The notes below the pieces were generated by a model. That model did not search any database and was not told where the DNA came from. It saw only the letters and a list, made by a program, of their open reading frames with translations. The position numbers were made by a program, and so were the translations under genes. Shown piece after piece: positions 33,839 to 36,411 of a stretch of DNA of 36,411 nucleotides. Source of the DNA: an uncultured Algibacter sp. (lineage in GTDB: Bacteria; Bacteroidota; Bacteroidia; Flavobacteriales; Flavobacteriaceae); contig NZ_CAJQQI010000085.1 of NCBI RefSeq assembly GCF_905480415.1, forward strand, positions 1 through 36,411, given 5' to 3'. Position 1 is the first letter of the stretch. Each line of letters begins with the position of its first letter.

Positions 33839-33856
33839 ACTATTCTTTATGCTTTA

Positions 33857-34078
33857 TTAATATTCATCTTCGTTCCAGAGGTAATCCTCGTCGGTAGGAT
33901 AGTCAGACCAAATTTCTTCAATTGAGTCATAAGAGTCTCCCTCATCTTCAATAGATTGTAAATTTTCAACAACCTCTAAAGGTGCTCCCGTTCTAATAGC
34001 GTAATCTATCAATTCGTCCTTTGTTGCTGGCCAAGGCGCATCACTTAAATACGATGCTAATTCTAATGTCCAATACAT
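33857..34078 (-). CDS. DUF2795 domain protein (73 aa)
   Basis: This is a small acidic protein that starts MYWTLELASYLSDAPWPATK (DUF2795-like: short helical domain, residues 1-45) and ends in a strongly acidic tail (EDEGDSYDSIEEIWSDYPTDEDY). There is no signal peptide. Function is unknown; the compact domain is found as a stand-alone protein in many flavobacteria next to secA. It has a perfect minus-strand -7 box TATTTTTG at 34100-34107 and its own terminator, so it is an independent unit. Confidence 0.88.
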   Translation of the reverse strand: MYWTLELASYLSDAPWPATKDELIDYAIRTGAPLEVVENLQSIEDEGDSYDSIEEIWSDYPTDEDYLWNEDEY

Positions 34079-34099
34079 TTATTTGCGTTTATTTTTTTG

Positions 34100-34107
34100 C
34101 AAAAATA
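34100..34107 (-). promoter_or_regulatory. Bacteroidota -7 box of the DUF2795 gene
   Basis: The minus strand reads TATTTTTG, a perfect TAnnTTTG, 22 nt upstream of the ATG at 34078. Confidence 0.5.
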
Positions 34108-34268
34108 ATTTTTTAGTTTAAACACACAAGAAAAAAATGAATTATTTAATCATTAATTATAAGAACGTATCTTTTTGTTATCTAAACCCTTGCAAATTAT
34201 TCCTGCGGGATTAATATAATGTAGCTAAAAAATAAAACTAATTTTTTCTATTGAAAATATCAATTTGA

Positions 34269-34416
34269 GCGTTACCACAAGGGTCGGGCTTTCCGCTATA
34301 TCTTTTTAAAACACCATGGTAAGTGCGGAGAATGTCGCAATTTGCCAAATTTTAGTTCTCAACAATCTTTTATTTCATTCAAGTTTTAAAAAGGATGTCA
34401 CTGCAATCCCTAACGC
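34269..34416 (+). repeat. GCGTTA...TAACGC dispersed repeat, copy 3 (long form)
   Basis: Left end GCGTTACCACAAGGGTCGGG, right end GTCACTGCAATCCCTAACGC, total 148 bp. The extra length is central: CTTTTTAAAAC (34302-34312) and GTTTTAAAAAG (34383-34393) form paired arms around about 70 bp of unrelated sequence. Confidence 0.8.
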
Positions 34417-34490
34417 AAACCGTATGTCCAATTCAAAAGTTAACTTATTTATGAATTCTTTTCAGTCATGAAAATCATTTCTTCGTAAAA

Positions 34491-35063
34491 TTACTTTTTC
34501 TCAGGAATCCACTTAATTTCATTCGCTTGTAAGTCATGAGACAACTTTCGTGCCAATACAAAGAGATAGTCAGAAAGACGGTTTAAATAAAGTAGCGCAT
34601 TCGCCTCAAAAGGTTCCAAATCATTAAGTGCTGAGGCTAAACGTTCCGCTCTTCGGCATACACAACGTGCTATGTGACAGAATGACACCGTTTGATGCCC
34701 TCCGGGGAGCACAAAATGCGTCATAGGAGCTAAAACGTTGTTCATGGTATCCATTTCCTTTTCTAAACGTTCAATATCTTCAGTAGAAATTTTATCAATG
34801 TTTAATCGTGCCTTACCGTTTTTTAAAATAGCTTTTTCTGGGTCGGTTGCTAAAATAGCACCAAGAGTAAATAATCGATCTTGAATTTTAATCAATAAAT
34901 CTTTATAATCTTGATGGATATCTTGGTCCCGTATTAAACCCAAATGTGAGTTTAATTCATCAACAGTTCCATAACTTTCAATTCTAATATGATGCTTGGG
35001 TACTCGAGTTCCTCCAAATAATGCGGTGGTGCCTTTGTCTCCAGTTTTCGTGTAAATTTTCAT
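34491..35063 (-). CDS. Cob(I)alamin adenosyltransferase, PduO type
   Basis: This enzyme transfers adenosine from ATP to cob(I)alamin to make coenzyme B12. The ATP-binding N-terminus TKTGDKGTTALFGG is at 5-18, SYGTVDELNSHLG at 30-42, RRAER at 137-141 and NRLSDYLF at 161-168, as in PduO/MMAB enzymes. The 190-residue length is standard. No other cobalamin genes are near. The flavobacterial enzyme presumably supplies a B12-dependent mutase elsewhere. Confidence 0.95.
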   Translation of the reverse strand: MKIYTKTGDKGTTALFGGTRVPKHHIRIESYGTVDELNSHLGLIRDQDIHQDYKDLLIKIQDRLFTLGAILATDPEKAILKNGKARLNIDKISTEDIERLEKEMDTMNNVLAPMTHFVLPGGHQTVSFCHIARCVCRRAERLASALNDLEPFEANALLYLNRLSDYLFVLARKLSHDLQANEIKWIPEKK

Positions 35064-35430
35064 ATTTTAAATTTTTTTCTTTTTTTTTGTTTTTTTTTAT
35101 TGAAATCCCTTGTTTTGTTTCTAGTCTTAACAATAGAATAAGTTGTTTCAACAGTCATAGTTATTAGCAGAATCAAAACAGGTGTTAGTATAAAAATTGC
35201 AATTTACTTAAAAAATAATTCTCAGAGATTTTGTTTTAGTGTTTCCTTTGAAATTGCCCTCGAGGAATAATTAATTATCTCGAAAGTAATTCGTTTGTAA
35301 TATTCTTAATTTTTTTTAAGATATTTTGAAGCGTGTTTGATACAATGTATTACACAAATTAAAAGGATGGTATTTAAATAAATTTTAACGAAAATTGACT
35401 ATTTTTGAGACGAAAAATCAAATCAGAATC
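35064..35430. other. AT-rich 367-bp gene-free stretch upstream of the DUF5723 gene
   Basis: Very T-rich poly-pyrimidine DNA near 35070-35100 is followed by an imperfect palindrome CGAGGAATAATTAATTATCTCG at 35261-35282. A perfect -7 box TATTTTTG at 35400-35407 lies 23 nt before the next ATG. No ORF or terminator is seen for the cobalamin gene's start side. Confidence 0.6.
35400..35407 (+). promoter_or_regulatory. Bacteroidota -7 box of the DUF5723 gene
   Basis: TATTTTTG is a perfect TAnnTTTG with a predicted start near 35414 and a short leader before the ATG at 35431. Confidence 0.5.
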
Positions 35431-36411
35431 ATGAAAAAAACCATCTTTTCAATTGTATTGCTTTTCCTTTCTTTTTGTTTAAAAGCGCAATCTTACATTG
35501 GATTTCTTACAGATAATTATAGTGGCGTACATGGTGTTATTTCTAACCCAGCCAATATTACCGATTCTCGTTTTAAAGCCGACATAAACCTAGCAGGACT
35601 GAGTGTGTTTGGAAGCAATGATTATTATGGTGTTAACGTTTGGGATGCAACAAGAGATGGTTACAGCTTTGATTTGGAATCAAAAACAGATCCTAAAGAT
35701 GCAAATAGTGCAGCATTAAATGTTGATGTTTTAGGGCCATCATTTATGATTAATCTTAACAAAAATAGTTCAATAGCGATCTTTTCAAGAGCAAGATCTT
35801 TTTTGAATGCTAATGAAATTAATGGAGCGTCCTTGGCTTCTATAGATGATGATACAACCGAAGATTTTAATTTTAACGAAGGAAATATTAATATTTTAGC
35901 CCATGCCTGGGCTGAAGTAGGTATGACGTATGCCAGAACGCTATTTAGCAATGAGCAACACTTTTTAAAAGGAGGGGTTTCTTTAAAATATTTACAAGGT
36001 CTTGGAAGTGCTTATGGCACGGGAACTGATATATCTATTGATTATGATGCCGACGGTACAGATTATGGTGGTGGTCAAACTACAGGGAGTATAACCACTA
36101 GTGGAAATTTAACTTACGCGCGTTTTACCGCTGTTGATTATGATAATTATGATTATAAAATACCTGATAATGCAAACGGTTTTGGTGCAGATTTAGGAGT
36201 TGTCTATGAGTGGAGACCAAATCATGCCAATTATAAAATTAACGATTCTATTTCAAATGATTTTAGACATAAAAATAAGTACAAATTAAAAATAGGATTA
36301 TCTATTACAGATATTGGCTCTATCGATTATAAAGATGGTATAAGAGAAGCTTATAATATTGCCAATACAGATGTTGCTGAAAACGATTTTCAAGATGCAG
36401 ATAATTTTGGA
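35431..36411 (+). CDS. DUF5723 outer-membrane protein, 3' end cut by the window
   Basis: The open frame runs from the ATG to the window end (327 codons) without a stop, so the gene is incomplete here. Signal peptide MKKTIFSIVLLFLSFCLKAQ (1-20) is followed by mature SYIGFLTDNYSGVHGVISNPANITDS, a start typical of DUF5723/PorV-like flavobacterial barrel proteins. The sequence alternates hydrophobic and polar residues as in outer-membrane strands, with a Gly/Thr/Asp-rich loop near 205-230. Role unknown. A -7 box lies upstream, and there is no partner gene in view. Confidence 0.82.
   Translation, partial: MKKTIFSIVLLFLSFCLKAQSYIGFLTDNYSGVHGVISNPANITDSRFKADINLAGLSVFGSNDYYGVNVWDATRDGYSFDLESKTDPKDANSAALNVDVLGPSFMINLNKNSSIAIFSRARSFLNANEINGASLASIDDDTTEDFNFNEGNINILAHAWAEVGMTYARTLFSNEQHFLKGGVSLKYLQGLGSAYGTGTDISIDYDADGTDYGGGQTTGSITTSGNLTYARFTAVDYDNYDYKIPDNANGFGADLGVVYEWRPNHANYKINDSISNDFRHKNKYKLKIGLSITDIGSIDYKDGIREAYNIANTDVAENDFQDADNFG

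Larger units (their letters stand above)
34079..34490. other. Gene-free 412-bp stretch with repeat copy 3
   Basis: Contains the minus-strand TATTTTTG promoter box of the DUF2795 gene (34100-34107) and repeat copy 3 (34269-34416). No other ORF, hairpin or conserved signal is seen. Confidence 0.7.

Overview
The window reads as a chromosomal core region of a marine-type Flavobacteriaceae genome (Bacteroidota). The evidence is the AT-rich composition, the SecA with an N-terminal insertion and no C-terminal zinc finger, the DUF4369, DUF5723 and DUF4295 proteins, the TonB-type outer-membrane beta-barrel protein, the absence of obvious Shine-Dalgarno sequences, and many TAnnTTTG (-7) promoter boxes typical of the Bacteroidota housekeeping sigma factor. 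I see no prophage, insertion sequence, CRISPR array, secretion cluster or other large accessory island.

Layout. 1-4.1 kb: prfC (minus) diverges from an idi / PTPS-QueD-like / manA operon, followed by a small unknown gene and tRNA-Thr(UGU). 4.1-6.7 kb: a DUF4369 lipoprotein, a 570-bp gene-free stretch with regulatory structure, an AlkB-type dioxygenase and a secreted VanX-type dipeptidase. 6.8-13.3 kb: a minus-strand run of a DEAD-box helicase, MOSC protein, SAM methyltransferase, FKBP lipoprotein, dihydrouridine synthase and htpG. 13.5-19.5 kb: a FabH-type synthase, a 620-bp gene-free stretch with a repeat and three hairpins, a TonB-type outer-membrane protein, a CoA-binding protein and a sodium:solute symporter. 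19.6-30.2 kb: a plus-strand run of recR and a glycosyltransferase, an E2 acyltransferase, an exonuclease, FAH hydrolase / Hpt / cinA, rpmB / rpmG / DUF4295, ftsY, rimO and an M23 peptidase. 30.3-36.4 kb: secA, a DUF2795 protein and a cobalamin adenosyltransferase on the minus strand, then a truncated DUF5723 outer-membrane protein on the plus strand.

How the genes relate. Several units serve translation and protein fate (prfC, tRNA-Thr, Dus, rpmB/rpmG/DUF4295, rimO, ftsY, secA, htpG, FKBP). Others serve lipid and isoprenoid or acyl metabolism (idi, FabH, E2), DNA repair (recR, AlkB, exonuclease) and the cell envelope (dipeptidase, M23, TonB-type protein, DUF5723, symporter, glycosyltransferase).

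The least ordinary material lies between genes. One is a sigma-54-like promoter followed by a terminator with no gene between them. Next to it is a tandem array of TTTCATCG/TTTAGTCG direct repeats, followed by another gene-free terminator. The third is a dispersed MITE/REP-like repeat with GCGTTA...TAACGC ends, present in four diverged copies.
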